Positions 11,160-22,730 of a stretch of 64,000 bases of DNA are shown here, piece by piece. The position numbers were made by a program, and so were the translations under genes. The notes under the pieces were generated by a model, which was not told the origin of the DNA, ran no database searches, and saw only the letters and a list, made by a program, of their open reading frames with translations. Where the stretch lies: the NCBI RefSeq assembly GCF_032062135.1, contig NC_092862.1:99026567-99090566 (forward strand), written 5' to 3'. The stretch comes from Pyxicephalus adspersus. Lineage: Eukaryota > Chordata > Amphibia > Anura > Pyxicephalidae. How positions within the stretch are numbered: the first letter of the stretch is position 1; every line of letters starts with the position of its first letter.

Positions 11160-12535
11160 AGTTAAGGATCACCCATCCGCTTCAAGGCCAGTTAAATAGT
11201 CTGATGAGTCTCAGAGCCCCTTAAGGAGGCAGTCAAATCATCCATGGTGTAAATCTCATTAACATGCAACAACTATTGAGATATTGTGGGAGTTCCCGTC
11301 TGTCACCATAATGCGGGTATGCAGGCACGTGCCGCATCAATCAGTTGTAAATTACAATTTTAGGTTAGGTTTTACTCAGAATTGTGGTATGGTGTAGGAG
11401 GAAGAGTACCGCTTCAAAGAGGACCTGAAAATCACTAAATTTCGGGAGGAGTCTATATTTTTTCTCCCAAAATGGACGAACCCCTGAGCATTCCCAGAAA
11501 ACATGTAAAAATGTTCCTCTCTCCCCACAGCACCTCCAGCATGTGTCCGGGGTCTCTGGGAACATATAACATAATCTGGATGGCACTCTATACCAGTGGT
11601 CGCCAACCTTTTTGGTTCCGCGGACCACTAAAATCACCGGCTCCTGACCGTGCATGTGTAGGGATGACCGTGCATGCGTGGGGAGACGGGTGTCAATCAA
11701 AGGGGGAGAAACCTCCCCCATAGTGACATCATTGTGACGTAGCCCTGCCCACTCTCCCATTGCAGATCTAAGCCTGCGATGGGGAAGTGGGTGGATTATG
11801 TCCAGGGACACAGCCCGCCCGCTTTGCTAGGCCTAAGACTTGTACGTGTTCCGAGGCTCGGGCCAGTGCACCCCAGCAGGGTCCTTCGCCTGACCCCGCT
11901 CAGCAGTGCACCGGCCAGAGCAGAGGAGCCACAAAATTTTCTCCAAAAAAGTTGGCGACCGCTGTTCTATACCACCTGGTTGGAATTGTGTAACCAGTTT
12001 CCTGATACGTGGAGCTGATAGAGAAAGATTGCGCTATAGATAGGATGTGGTCCTTTTCAGATTGGGAGAAGTCAACACTTAAGTCCTTTGCCCATTTCAA
12101 CAAGTAGGGCGGTGTAAAGTCTGATTTGGGCTCAATTAAAATGGAGTACAAGTAGAAGACCAGATGTCTGACTGGACCCTGTTCAGTACACAGGGATTCA
12201 AATTCAAAAAATGACCACTGATATTAGGCAAGCCGAATATAGGGTAAAAGTATGACAAATGGATTGTGGTAGGGAAATATTGAGGGCCTCCGACTGATAA
12301 TTAATCTTAAAATTAGACAGGGCACCACAATGCCAGAGGTCTTCCATAAGTTTGGGCAGAGAGATCACCTGTGAAGTATCAAAGAATAATAGGTCATCCG
12401 CAAAAGCGGCTGCTTTACAAGGATTGCCAGCAATCGGCAGGCCGTGCATACTCGGGTTTTGCCCAATCATACACAAGAGAGGTTCAAGTAAGCCTGATTT
12501 ATCAACCAAATATCAACCAATTAGTCAAGTATTTT
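11160..12535 (-). pseudogene. L1-type LINE ORF2 remnant, RT to C-terminus, split by a hAT MITE
   Basis: On the minus strand the sequence runs from the reverse transcriptase to the end of an L1 ORF2 protein, the endonuclease/reverse transcriptase that retrotransposes the element. SGLLEPLLCMIGQNPSMHG and AAFADDLLFF (about 12490-12390) carry the catalytic Asp-Asp pair. FKINYQSEALNISLP (about 12300-12255) is the segment that typically follows. LKWAKDLSVDFS lies near 12085. The C-terminal zinc-knuckle type motif DTCWRCCGERGTFLHVFWEC lies near 11540-11480, with FWEKKYRLLP after it. The 371 bp hAT MITE (11594-11964) separates these parts. Frameshifts and stops break the gene throughout. The 3' limit near 11160 is approximate. 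Upstream RT motif A is found displaced at 14097-14245. Confidence 0.75.
11594..11964. mobile_element. hAT-type MITE with 8 bp target duplication
   Basis: The ends are imperfect inverted repeats: CAGTGGTCGCCAACCTTTTT on the left and, reversed, CAGCGGTCGCCAACTTTTTT on the right. The flanks CTCTATAC (11586-11593) and TTCTATAC (11965-11972) match at 7 of 8 positions and fit the hAT target pattern nTnnnnAn. No transposase is present. The element interrupts the L1 remnant, so it is younger than it. The start resembles SPIN-like and other vertebrate hAT ends (CAGTGGT...CCAAC). Confidence 0.88.
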
Positions 12536-13635
12536 TGCTTGGATGGTATGCATTGATGTGATTTTTTGTAATCCTCATTATTGTTAGTTTCATCTGTTGC
12601 TGCAATGTATTTGTGCCTGGTTTGTAATTACAGTTTCTGTTGTTTAGCAATTCTTCAGCAATGTTTTGTCATTGTTTCCACAAATATTGAGTACAACTGT
12701 CTGCATGGTTTATGGTTTCCACTCCAAACTGCTACTTGAACCCCTCGCTGCCTTTGTCCCATTCGCAAAGTCCTATTGTCACATATTTCAATGTATCATG
12801 TATATAGTGCTTTTATGAATAAATTGTCATGGTTTTTATTTGTTTTTTATTTTTTTTAAATAGTATGACATTTTCACATGTTGATTTGCCGCCACACAAC
12901 TCTTCTATTCATTTGTAGTGGTGTTATAGGTTTGTGCTCATTGCGCTGTTAAAAAAAACACACAGATTCCATTAAATGTTAAAAAAAACAAACAAAACAC
13001 ATGTAAACCCACACTTCCATATAAAACCAAAATAGTTCAAAAATGGCCCAAAAAATTTTGCATTTAAAAAATACTTACCAAACCAATTTACAATTTTGAC
13101 CTATCAAGGGCGGACAACGAGATTAGAAAATATCTATGCATGACAAACATTTAAAAGTGGTAATAAAGGTAGATTATTGCAATCAAACAATATGGAAACA
13201 AACACAATACCATAGCATTAACATTGACTTCAAAATTGCAAAATGGACATTGAAACATTCAAAGTTTAAAAAACAAAAGCAGCTATTGTGCTAAATGGTA
13301 AGCAAAGTATCAAATGCAGCAACATAGATTAATTAGGATAACACGCAAAACAAAAGCCTCCTCCAAGAGAAAGAAAAAGACAAAGGAAAAAAAGCCAGTT
13401 AGACAACACCCTTATATATGCTCAAAGTGCATCACACCGCTGATACAAATTCACCTGCAATTGGCATTTGCACAGTCTGTCAAAATTGGATTTGTTTTTT
13501 TTTGCAGTTGGACATTCCATAACCATTTAATATTAGGATCCTTTAGATTTGTACACCAGTAAACATTAAACTGATATTCAATTAAATAAAAAAAATCCAA
13601 TAAATTGGAGAAGGATTAAATGTTAAAGTTTTTTT

Positions 13636-13679
<44 letters not shown>

Positions 13680-13728
13680 TAAATGATATACTTCTATATA
13701 TATATATATTATCTATCTATATATATAT
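12536..13728. other. unrecognised insert between two L1 pieces
   Basis: On either side lie adjacent parts of one L1 reverse transcriptase (minus strand): motif A at 14097-14245 and the FADD region at 12535. This 1.2 kb and the MITE to its right therefore probably represent inserted sequence. I recognise no domain in it. It is AT-rich with A and T runs. Confidence 0.4.
13638..13728. repeat. (AT)n / TATC microsatellite cluster
   Basis: AT dinucleotide runs at about 13642-13674 and 13695-13709, then TATCTATCTAT and another AT run, ending exactly at the MITE boundary. Confidence 0.9.
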
Positions 13729-14011
13729 TACCGTGTTTCCCCGAAAATAGGACACCCCCCGAAAGTAAGCCCTAGCAGGATTTTTGGCTGTTTTCCAGCA
13801 AGCTCGAAATATAAGCCCTCCCCCGAAAGTAAGCCCTAGCTTAATACCGTAGAATATCTTCAGAATGTGATAACATTTGAAATAAATGTTAATTTTTTTG
13901 CGGTTTGTTGTTCTTCTCAAAATATAAGCCCTACCTGAAAATAAGCCCTAGGGCATTTCTTGGAGAAAAAAATAATATAAGACAGTGTCTTATTTTCGGG
14001 GAAACACGGTA
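13729..14011. mobile_element. MITE with perfect 21 bp terminal inverted repeats, TA-flanked
   Basis: Both ends read TACCGTGTTTCCCCGAAAAT (and one further matching base) when read inward, so the terminal repeats are perfect over 21 bp including the TA. A TA target is typical of Tc1/mariner-type insertion. Internal units CGAAAGTAAGCCCTAGC occur twice, with further AATATAAGCCCT and AAATAAGCCCTAG variants. No coding capacity. I recall similar ends from other tetrapod genomes, but the superfamily call is tentative. Intact ends suggest a relatively young copy. Confidence 0.85.
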
Positions 14012-14096
14012 TACTAGTTATTATATGTAAATATATATATATAAATTGGACTATATTGATATGTATTTATATATTTATCGTATATGTATTTATTTG

Positions 14097-14245
14097 TTCA
14101 ATAAAATTCCAATTAACTTTATCAAAAGCTTTCTCTGCCTCAGTTGAGAGAAGCATAAGTTGGTACCCCTTAGTTTGCGCCCAATAGATGGCGTCCAGGG
14201 TCTTAGTGTTATCCCTTGCTTCGCGATTGGGAACACCATGCTATT
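14097..14245 (-). pseudogene. L1 ORF2 fragment with RT motif A
   Basis: Minus-strand reading gives TLDAIYWAQTKGYQLML and then STEAEKAFDKVNWNFI, the L1 reverse transcriptase motif A with its catalytic aspartate (AFD). In an intact L1 the FADD motif lies about 100 codons further. Here it lies about 1.7 kb away, at 12390. The two pieces are collinear and probably belong to one element separated by insertion, with roughly 60-70 codons lost. Confidence 0.75.
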
Positions 14246-14309
14246 TTTTACAACTTCATGATAACACAGCCAATGCTTCTAGGGAAGGTGACAGTGCAAG
14301 TAAATTAGT

Positions 14310-14379
14310 GTATATATATAAATTTATATATATATATAGTATTATATATATATATATATATATCTATATATATATATAT
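14310..14379. repeat. (AT)n microsatellite
   Basis: AT dinucleotide run with a few interruptions. Confidence 0.95.
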
Positions 14380-15470
14380 CAAACTAAGCCTATTTAAGAG
14401 CTTAGGTCCACTTTAAATGACAAAGATAAAGTTTAAGCTATGATGACTGCTTTACAGATATGTTACAGCTAAAAAATTAGGCTTTTGCTATGTACTTGTT
14501 ACTGTTTTTTATTTATCTTGCTAACTGCATTTGTTTACTGTGGGGTTCCTATTGTACAAAACATGCTTCTGGCATTGTATAAAAAGGAAATAAATTTAAT
14601 CAATATCTCATGGTCATAACTCCAAACTTTTCTCTATACTAAGATGAAGGGAACTCAGTTTATAGCATTGTGCCCAACAGATATTTGCACCTCTGATATA
14701 TCAACTGCTTTTATTTCCTATGAATCCTGTGTAATAAGCTGCATGAAGTAAAGTCTAGGTTGCAGAAATGACTGCTCTGGTCACATTAGCTGGCTGCATT
14801 TTACAGATAGCCAGGCCTTTACAATATAGTAGATGATATGAAGTGTTTGATAGTGATTTGAAGATGATATGGGCTGCACGCAAAGCTTTTTCTGTTTGCT
14901 ATGGGGTCTCATTTTACAGGATTGCTCCTAGCACTGTAAAAAGTAAATAAATTGAGTCAATATCTCTTGGTTAAAAACAAACTTTTCCCTGGACTGAGAT
15001 CAAGAAAAATCATGGGTTCTTTCTAGTATCATGCCCAAAAGACATTTGCAACTCTGAGAGATGAACTGCTTTTATTTACTATGAAGAACATTTATTAGAA
15101 AAAAAACCTTGTGTTATTTTTTACATTGGGTATAGCCTTTTCTGAAACTGAAAACTAAGCATTACATATATTGTGTTTATTCTGCACTGAAAGCAATGCT
15201 TTAAAAAAGGTTTATATTTATTCCAAATAGAAGTGTAAATTGGTACAATAAAACATGTTAACTAATATATTATTCAAATCTCAATAGGAAATGTTTACTA
15301 GCTTTTTTCTTGATGTTTTTAATATCTTTATATTTTTTCTTTCTTATATAGTATTGTTTATACGTTAAAAGTATATCTAGTTCAGGAATTATGCAGACTG
15401 TGTTGTTAGAACAAGATGTATATGTAGAAAAACAAGGGTCAAAAGGGATTAAGGAATGACACAAAACACT
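14380..15470. other. nothing recognised; two weakly similar halves
   Basis: Segments near 14580-14760 and 14930-15090 share phrases such as AAATAAATTNANTCAATATCTC, AAACTTTTC and AACTGCTTTTATTT(A/C)CTATGAA. This suggests an old tandem duplication of about 350 bp. No gene was seen. Confidence 0.5.
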
Positions 15471-16321
15471 TAGGCTGGGTCTACATGAGCGGTTTTAAAA
15501 ATGCATATAAATGTTCCTACCACGTTAATATGCGTTTTTATGCACTTTTACAAGCGTTTTAAAGCCTAACTTTAAAACTCTAAAAAACTTTTATAAACGC
15601 CTATGACGCGTTTTACTGCGAATTGCCGCAATTTTACATTCGTTCATAAAAGGTTTACTTTTAACCCTTTCAGGAAATGAGTACAGGGGTACATAAAACC
15701 CATTACTCATTCCCTGAAATGGTTAAAATATATGTAAAAAATGGGACAAGGCTTTGATGTTAAATGATTTTATTAAATGTATGTGTGTTTGTGTAACTAA
15801 ACTGTTTTTTTTTAAAGTTATCCCAATGACAGGATGATTCCCAGGACTGCAATCATAACATGAGCACAGCCATGGGACTCCTCCTGACAGTGAGGGATCG
15901 CAGGGCACTAGGGGTTAAATGAGGACAAGGCTCTCCATTCACCTCTGGTGCTCTTTGATTGGCTGAGGTTTTACGTTTCTCAGCCATTCAGAACTAGACT
16001 TGAATAGGGAGCCTTGTGCCTTTTCAGCTCTAGTGCTCTGTGATTGGCTGAGAAATAGGAAACCCTGATGACAGCTGAAGCATCATCAGGATTTCCCTTT
16101 CCTCAGCCAATCAGGGAGCAGAGCAGTCAGCGGAGGAGCTGTAGTATGTGTTCTGTATCTATAACACATACAGTACACTACGTTTAAGATAAAGCTAAAA
16201 AACGTGCCTGAAGGAAACGCCCTGGTGTAGATTAGCCCATTGGAATGCATGGGGACTTTAAACATGGGCTTTAAAAGCCTCAGGTTAAACACTGGGGAAA
16301 CAGTTCGTGTAGACTAAGCCT
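15471..16321. mobile_element. MITE with AGGCTGGGTCTACA ends
   Basis: The left end AGGCTGGGTCTACATGAGCG and the reversed right end AGGCTTAGTCTACACGAACT are imperfect inverted repeats. There is no coding capacity and I could not find a clear target duplication. The interior (about 15830-16140) contains modules also seen in MITEs with other ends: GTGAGGGATCGCAGGGCACT, GATTGGCTGAG and CCTCAGCCAATCAGGGAGC. CCAAT-type sequences recur in both orientations. Confidence 0.7.
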
Positions 16322-16699
16322 TGGGTGCTTAGACATAAGCAAGCCTGTCTAAAATAGCAAGGGCTCCAACACCAGGATCACAAGATTTGGTTTACCCTAA
16401 GAAGTACCTATTAATATATCCTCTAACTGGGGAGAGTCAGAAAGGCAGAAAAGTTTACATCTTTTATGCGTATTCAGAAATTGTCAGATTTAACATCCAA
16501 TTTTATGATATCTGTAGTTAACAATGCTACACTGTTCACAACCAATACATGTCCATTACTAGGTCACACAACCTTGTTATACTCTATAATGAACAGATAT
16601 GGCTGCCACACATACACCTATAAACAAAAACAATATATTTAAAAAAATACTTGTGCAAAACTTTATTTTTATAAATCATGATCAATATATATATTTTGA

Positions 16700-16703
<4 letters not shown>

Positions 16704-16756
<53 letters not shown>
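16704..16756. repeat. (AT)n microsatellite
   Basis: Uninterrupted AT dinucleotide run of about 52 bp. Confidence 0.97.
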
Positions 16757-16758
<2 letters not shown>

Positions 16759-16950
16759 GCAAAACACACTTAGTAATCATTTGAGAAGATGTTTCATCTG
16801 TAGATGATGCTGCAGGTAAAATAATATATGTCATGTTCATTCTCATTAAAAAGTGTAAATAGCTTAATTTTATGATCCAGTTTTACAGTATTTTAGAAGT
16901 ATCATCAAATAAGCCTTTTAAGATACTTACCAATGCTTACCTTTCTTTTA

Positions 16951-17181
16951 CAGGGCAGTTACCATCTGTTCCAGCAGTCACTTCCACCACCAGCTGCTCC
17001 AGCAATCTCAGAGGAAATTAGCGCCTTCGACAAACCAGTGCTTCAGCATCAAGCAAGAAAGACAGAACGGCCTGTAAATATAGATGAGGAGGTTACATTA
17101 ATTCTGGAACTCATCCAGGAACCCCAACAGACACCACTTGCAAGGCAAAGAAAGGAGCAGCACAAAATTCTACAAACATGA
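16951..17181 (+). other. possible 3'-terminal exon, unidentified
   Basis: A pyrimidine-rich tract ending in CTTTCTTTTACAG is a good splice acceptor. From the following base, 75 codons stay open to a TGA. They read GSYHLFQQSLPPPAAPAISE at the start and NIDEEVTLILELIQEPQQTP near the middle, a hydrophilic, Gln/Glu-rich composition with a more normal base composition than the neighbours. AATAAA-type polyadenylation signals lie about 260-360 bp downstream (near 17437 and 17528). I do not recognise the protein. It could be the last exon of a host gene, the C-terminus of a transposon accessory protein, or chance. Confidence 0.25.
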
Positions 17182-17559
17182 AGAGGGGGAGCGTGAGCAA
17201 TCATATACTTTTGTGGAACCCAAGAGATCAATCATGTACCTGCTGTAAGAAGAAGTGTGTAGCATAATGGGACAATCATGTACAAGAAGAAAAGAAGCAT
17301 ACAAGTAAGCAAACACTAAGGATAAAGTATTGCAGAACAAAACTAACTGGAAGCCTTTTGTGATCTGTAATGAAGTATGTAATACAGAGATCAAACAGGA
17401 GATGGGTACCAGATACCTTGAATGTTTTTTTCCTAAATAAATAATAAGAAACTGTGTTATATGATGTAATAAATCAACCTTGGCTACTGTACATGATGTA
17501 ACAAGGAACTTTGTTTATTAAATAGTCAATAAATTATAACACTACCCAATAAATCTTAA

Positions 17560-17939
17560 CCGTATTTTGTAATATAATATAACCCCCCAAAAGACCAAAC
17601 TCTTTTTTAGCAATTCAAACATTAGAAAAAAATCATTTTAAAAAACAAAATAGTAAAGAAAAAAAAATCATAACATCAAATATATGGCTTATATATCTAA
17701 TTTCTAATATATCTAACTTCTTCACTTATCGTTCTCCCATGCAATAAGCAGTAGATTTTTTCAATTACACATTGTCCATTCATCCAACTCGACACACTTC
17801 CACCTATATAAGATAGGCTGGTTACTCTCAGCTAACTTTCTGCTTTGTTTGCAACTTGTTTTTAATTTGGTCATTTCCAATTATTGCTGTATTTTAGAAA
17901 CACGTTACTGACCCACTCACTTCCCTAATATAAGTCTTT
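17560..17939. other. AT-rich stretch, nothing recognised
   Basis: Only short A-rich and C-rich runs were seen. Confidence 0.45.
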
Positions 17940-18255
17940 TTCCTGTACTCCCTAAATTTATGTATTTTTGGGTTGTTAAATCAGGAACTACACCTACTGG
18001 TATTTTTATTGCTGGAAACTATGTTTATGGTCTTTATATGTATTGCTTTATGCTGGACAAATCTCGCCCACCCTGCGCTATCCCTTTTAAATACAAAGTG
18101 ACTCTACTTTACCTGTTTTTTTTGATTGAGTGGCACTTTCTTGTCCTCCTTCCCTTTTCTCTCCGCCCATGTGGTTTCCTCCCTATTGATCTTACTATGT
18201 AACTTTTTTGTTATTTTTTTTTTTACTTAACTAAATAAAGACCAATTGAAAGAAA
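17940..18255 (+). mobile_element. possible retrotransposon 3' end
   Basis: A block with pyrimidine-rich text (CCTCCTTCCCTTTTCTCTCC) ends in AACTAAATAAAGACCAATTG and an A/G-rich tail, resembling a LINE 3' untranslated region. No domain supports it. The 80-codon open frame inside is not recognised. Confidence 0.25.
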
Positions 18256-19379
18256 AAGAATCACTAGTTATCCAAAACATCCCTTTCAGGGTATGATAGA
18301 AAGAAAACAAGGCTGTCCACAAAACCCCCCAAAAAGTTATACTGTTAGACTTCTTCTATATCCACATTATCACTATCAGAAAAATCTTTGTTTTTTATTC
18401 TACACTATGATGTAAAATCTTCCATACAATTTCTCTTAGCTAAATGTAATTATATTGTTTATGCAATAACATGCAGAGGAGATAAGAGAAAGGAATAAAG
18501 AGGGGAGAGTGGTGGACACTTCTAGCAGATTTTCCACTTGCTGCATTTCCACAAGGTCATTGGTAGGCTCCATAAATTCCCACAGTGAAACTGTGTAGAA
18601 AAATGCTTGGGTAATTTACTAAAGATGCAAAAAGACATGCTGTAAACCCGAGTCTACCCCAAAGCCCTAGCACATCTGTAAGCCTCTATACCTGCAACAT
18701 TCACTAAATGAGTTTAAGCTGTTCACTTAGCACATTAAAGTATTACTCTGCAAAAGATAATCCACTTAGTTTGTGTATATGGTAAACTTTGCTGACCTAA
18801 ACTATTCAATCACTGTATTGAGTATTTCACAGTATGTGAACAGCCTAACTCCTCCAGTTATTCAAGTCAGGCAACCTTTTTATTTTTTTCAGTATTTGTT
18901 GACACCTTCTCAAAGAAAGTCAACCAAGAAAATATAAACAGGTTTCTGACAAATTCACTTGTTTTGCATGTGTTACAAGAAAACAATTATGTAATATATG
19001 ATAGTTACATATAGTTACAGAATCAGGTAAAAAAATTGGGGACCTCGATAGTTTCACCTGAGGCGATCACAATGGGTTGTCCCAGATGATAATAATCTAG
19101 TTTATGTACATAGTTTTAGTTTGTGGATCTCCTGTTCATTGACTGAATTTGTCCATCCCACTTCATCCGCTCCCTTCTAACTACAATGCTATCCCTGTTA
19201 CCCTCCCAACAGACATTTGGCTCAGCATCAGTGCTTACAGTTTATTATTTTTGCTGGAATCTTCATAACAGTTTGTAGACAAATGAGAGCATGATCTTAA
19301 CAACAACTAAAACAACCTTTATACTTTGCCATAAGACTCCCACCAATAATACATATCAGTAATTGAATTACAAACTAAA
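18256..19379. other. nothing recognised
   Basis: A short ATAGTTACATATAGTTACAG phrase at 19004 resembles the end of the interspersed repeat at 32236, but it is too short to call. No gene was seen. Confidence 0.5.
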
Positions 19380-20046
19380 TTAATTGTACAGGGTGCCAAT
19401 GGTCTCAAAAATGTATCCATAGATAGAAGATGTTTGCTAGAGATGCCATGGTATCCTGGCAGTTTGTGTCATATTTTTTTGGTAATGCCCTGCTTTGTCC
19501 TCTTTTTGGCGGCATGTGGGGGACGTCACACTTAAACTTAAGTAAGAGATACTAAAATTAAATTCTTTGCTGTGCCAATTGTCTAATGCAGCCAAAAAAT
19601 CTCTGACAATACAACAATGGTTCAGAAGAAATAATGAAAGATCAAAAAGTTTAGAAATATCTGGTTTTACTGGGTTTAATGTACTGTGTTCACAGAATAT
19701 TTGACATTGATGAGGAATAAATCTGATTATAATTTTTGATTTCTCTTCTCTGGTTGTGTTGCATTACTGAATCAACCCCCCCCCCCCCCCCGTTTTTTTT
19801 TTCATTCTCTCCTCTTTTTTGTAAATCTCCTTTCCCAGCTTCTATACCTTGTTGTTTACTAAAGAATGGCATTCCATTGTTCAATGGTTGTGTTTTTTAT
19901 TGTCCTCAGCTTGACTATAATTTTATGCTTTTTGAGTGTTTGTTTATGGTAATATACACAGTATTAATGCAGATCCTTTTGTTATTTATGATGTTTTGAT
20001 ATTTATGTATATGGGTATATATTGAAAAATAAAGTATACAAAAAAG
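19380..20046 (+). mobile_element. L1-type LINE 3' end
   Basis: Around 19465-19530 the sequence gives CHIFW and CPALSSFWRHVGDVT across a stop. This matches the end of an L1 ORF2 (the HxxWxCP...FW segment after the C-terminal zinc knuckle). Stops and shifts follow, then an AT-rich untranslated region with a run of 16 C at 19776-19791. It ends in AAAAATAAAGTATACAAAAAA (about 20026-20046). The 5' part is missing, as usual for truncated L1 copies. Confidence 0.55.
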
Positions 20047-20187
20047 ATTGAATTTGTTCAAATTAATGATAACAACCAAACAATTACCAAAGTTCTATTA
20101 TCCTTACTTTTCATAGTCAAGTATTGGGGTTCCTGAAATGGAACAGGGTGTCACATGCATACATTGGAATGCAGAATACCCACCTTT
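20047..20187. other. AT-rich spacer, nothing recognised
   Basis: Short spacer between the L1 tail and the foldback MITE. Confidence 0.5.
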
Positions 20188-20370
20188 ACAGAATACACTT
20201 CCATCAGTGAAGCTGGGTGATCCAGCAAACCTGGAATAGATCTGGTCCAGGATTCAAAACATTTGCTAGCAAATAGCAAGTTACATTGAAGAATTCCATT
20301 CCAGGCTTGCTGGATCACCCAGCTTCAATGATGAAAATGTATCCTCTCCAGCCTTGGAGAGCTTTATTAA
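20188..20370. mobile_element. foldback MITE, nearly full copy
   Basis: Left arm TCAGTGAAGCTGGGTGATCC and right arm GGATCACCCAGCTTCAATGA form long inverted repeats around a loop containing ATTTGCTAGCAAATAGCAAG. The right end TCTCCAGCCTTGGAGAGCTT is present. The outer left end is truncated at about 20188. Confidence 0.8.
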
Positions 20371-22264
20371 AGAAGGCCCAAAATTGTCATTTTGAATTCA
20401 GACGTACAGCTAAGAAGTTTTGTTTCTGCGTGGCTGTGTGTATGTGTTAAAATCTTTAAAATCTGAATTATCAACTGTTTTAAATCTGACCTTTCAGATC
20501 CTTTTCTGCATCTCAGAAAATGTTTTTCATTAGCTATGCTCTCTTGAAAATTGAAAGAGTGGCCTGAAAATTTAAAAAGCAAAAATGTTCTAAAAGGAAA
20601 AATGATAATTGCTTCAGGGCTTAATAGGTTTGATATCTTTGTAGGTATGACAGCTGTAGAACTAAAAAAGAAAATAGTGTTTTGCATGTACTGACAGGGA
20701 TTAGTGATGGCAGGCAGCGTTGTACCTGAAAAATAATTAACACATATTATCTTTTGTTGCACTGCATAATGTTTTCCAGAATTATTTCAAATAATTTAGA
20801 AAGCTATTTGAAAATGATGTCAATTTCTTTGTGAGATTTATTAAACTTGATTGCCAACTTTAAAATACAGACCGCATGTGTTTTAGATGAGTGCTTTGAC
20901 AATTAATTTTCATTATCTATTATTTGCAATGTGCCAACATTTGTTCAATATACTTGTAAGAGAAAATAAAGTAACATTATTGGTGATAGTACCATGCAAT
21001 CTTCAAAGTAATAGTTAAAGAATCTCTTTCTCTCTGAAAATAAATGAAATTGGGTATGGCAGTGGAATAATCAACTTTATATTTAGTCTTTTTTTTGCCG
21101 TTCCAATTTCTTCAAATGTATTATTTGTGCCTCCTGTCCAAGAAATGTGGTTGCCACCAGATAACTACAAACAATACATTGGCAAAGTTAGGTGTGAATA
21201 TGTGAAGCAAACATGTACACTCTAAGACCCCCCTTCATATTTGTGGCTGTAATTACGTGGTAAGCTGCTTCCAGGCACTCAGCAAACTACTTTTTTTTTT
21301 TTTGCCCAGGAGTGGCAAACCGCATCGCAGGGTAATGCATTTGAATTTATTACCGCAGCATTTGCAATGGAAATTCTGTTCTTTCTCTAGAGGAGGAAAA
21401 GCAACTGCAAGGTCAGAAGCAAAGTTTTTTTTCTAGGAACTGCAGCACAACATAACTGCATGCAAACATGTGCACAAAATGGTTCCAGACGCTCCCATTC
21501 GGTTAAATGGGAGCAGATGGGAGTGCAATTGAGACTGCAGTACAACCCTGCGGTCAAGCACCAGTCTGAAATGGGCCTAAGGATGCTTTTTCACGTCAGT
21601 AGTAACCATATTCTTTTCTTTTTCTCTGTGCTGCAGTATAGTGTAAAAGGAAGTAGGAACTATATGGGTCAATGTACATGTGTGCATTGCAGCATGTATG
21701 GTAGCACATATGGATATAACAGTGGGAATCTAGCCTTGAACAATCACTGTAATTCTACATAGTTAATATTAACAGGTGCAAAAGAATTAAAGAAATGTTT
21801 TTGCTACTACTACTGTGGACCCCAAACCCACTTTAGCTTTAGGTGCTTGTGGGATAAATGTAATCTATCATCCTGAGATCATTCTGTAATGTGTCTATCA
21901 TGGAGCCAGAGGTGTTAAAATTGCTTTGCAGAGATTTACTATATTTTTGACAATATGAAAACTATGCAGCAGTGCTTTAAGGGATTTTTTTTACGCAAAA
22001 ATGTAGCTCTATACAAATGTACAGTGTAAACCCAACAATAAAATCTCACTTAAGCTTTAATATGTTAACGTAATTTCAAAAGTAATTTTTTAAAATGTAA
22101 TATTTTTCTTCTAAATATACCTGCTGATTCTACAATGAAGGTTCCTGTTCAGGAATTTTCTGTTATAAACTGACAATACCCTTAAAACTTTTTCTGGGTT
22201 GTAAGACTATCATACAGGCTTCTAATGAGGTCTACAGGTAGCTTTTCCAACACATAATACCCAA
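20371..22264. other. nothing recognised
   Basis: A 131-codon minus-strand open frame (20367-20762) is AT-biased and matches no family I know. No repeat family was identified. Confidence 0.45.
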
Positions 22265-22520
22265 ACTGTCATGGTGTCATGGACGGTGTGGTAGACCCTC
22301 CATGCTTGACAGAGACAAGTATGGGGCACAAAATCTAAGACACCAGCCTCTGGCCTCACCAGCTGGAATAGAGGTCCATATTAAAGATATCCTCTTACCT
22401 TTTATCCTGTAGTCAAAAATTTTAGATTTCCCTACTTTTTCTTCTATTTCTACATGACAATGATCATCAGTACAAATAGAAGAGTAAAGTTCCCCAAATA
22501 GGGGCAGCAATAAAATCTAA
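22265..22520. repeat. possible interspersed repeat fragment
   Basis: A block starting CATGGTGTCATGGACGGTGT has a composition unlike its AT-rich flanks and resembles LTR-like text elsewhere in the window. Neither end is defined. Confidence 0.25.
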
Positions 22521-22541
22521 ACTGTCCCCTGAAAATAAGTT

Positions 22542-22582
22542 ATTATTAATATTACATTATTATTATTAATAATATTATTAAA
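22542..22582. repeat. (TTA/ATT)n microsatellite
   Basis: Imperfect ATT trinucleotide repeats. Confidence 0.8.
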
Positions 22583-22687
22583 TACAATTCCCCACCTTCC
22601 TTATGTCCCAATTCTCTTCTTTTCTTAATGTTAATGCCAGCAGAAGTGTTAACCTAACACTAAGCATAAGAATTTAACTTTTATTTA

Positions 22688-22730
22688 TCTAATCTATCCA
22701 TCTATCTATCTATTTATCTATCTATCTAAA
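22688..22730. repeat. (ATCT)n microsatellite
   Basis: About ten ATCT tetranucleotide units with minor variants. Confidence 0.92.

Noticed and set aside
20367..20762. 131-codon minus-strand open frame beside the foldback MITE
   Set aside because: It partly overlaps the MITE and has biased, low-complexity composition with no family motif.
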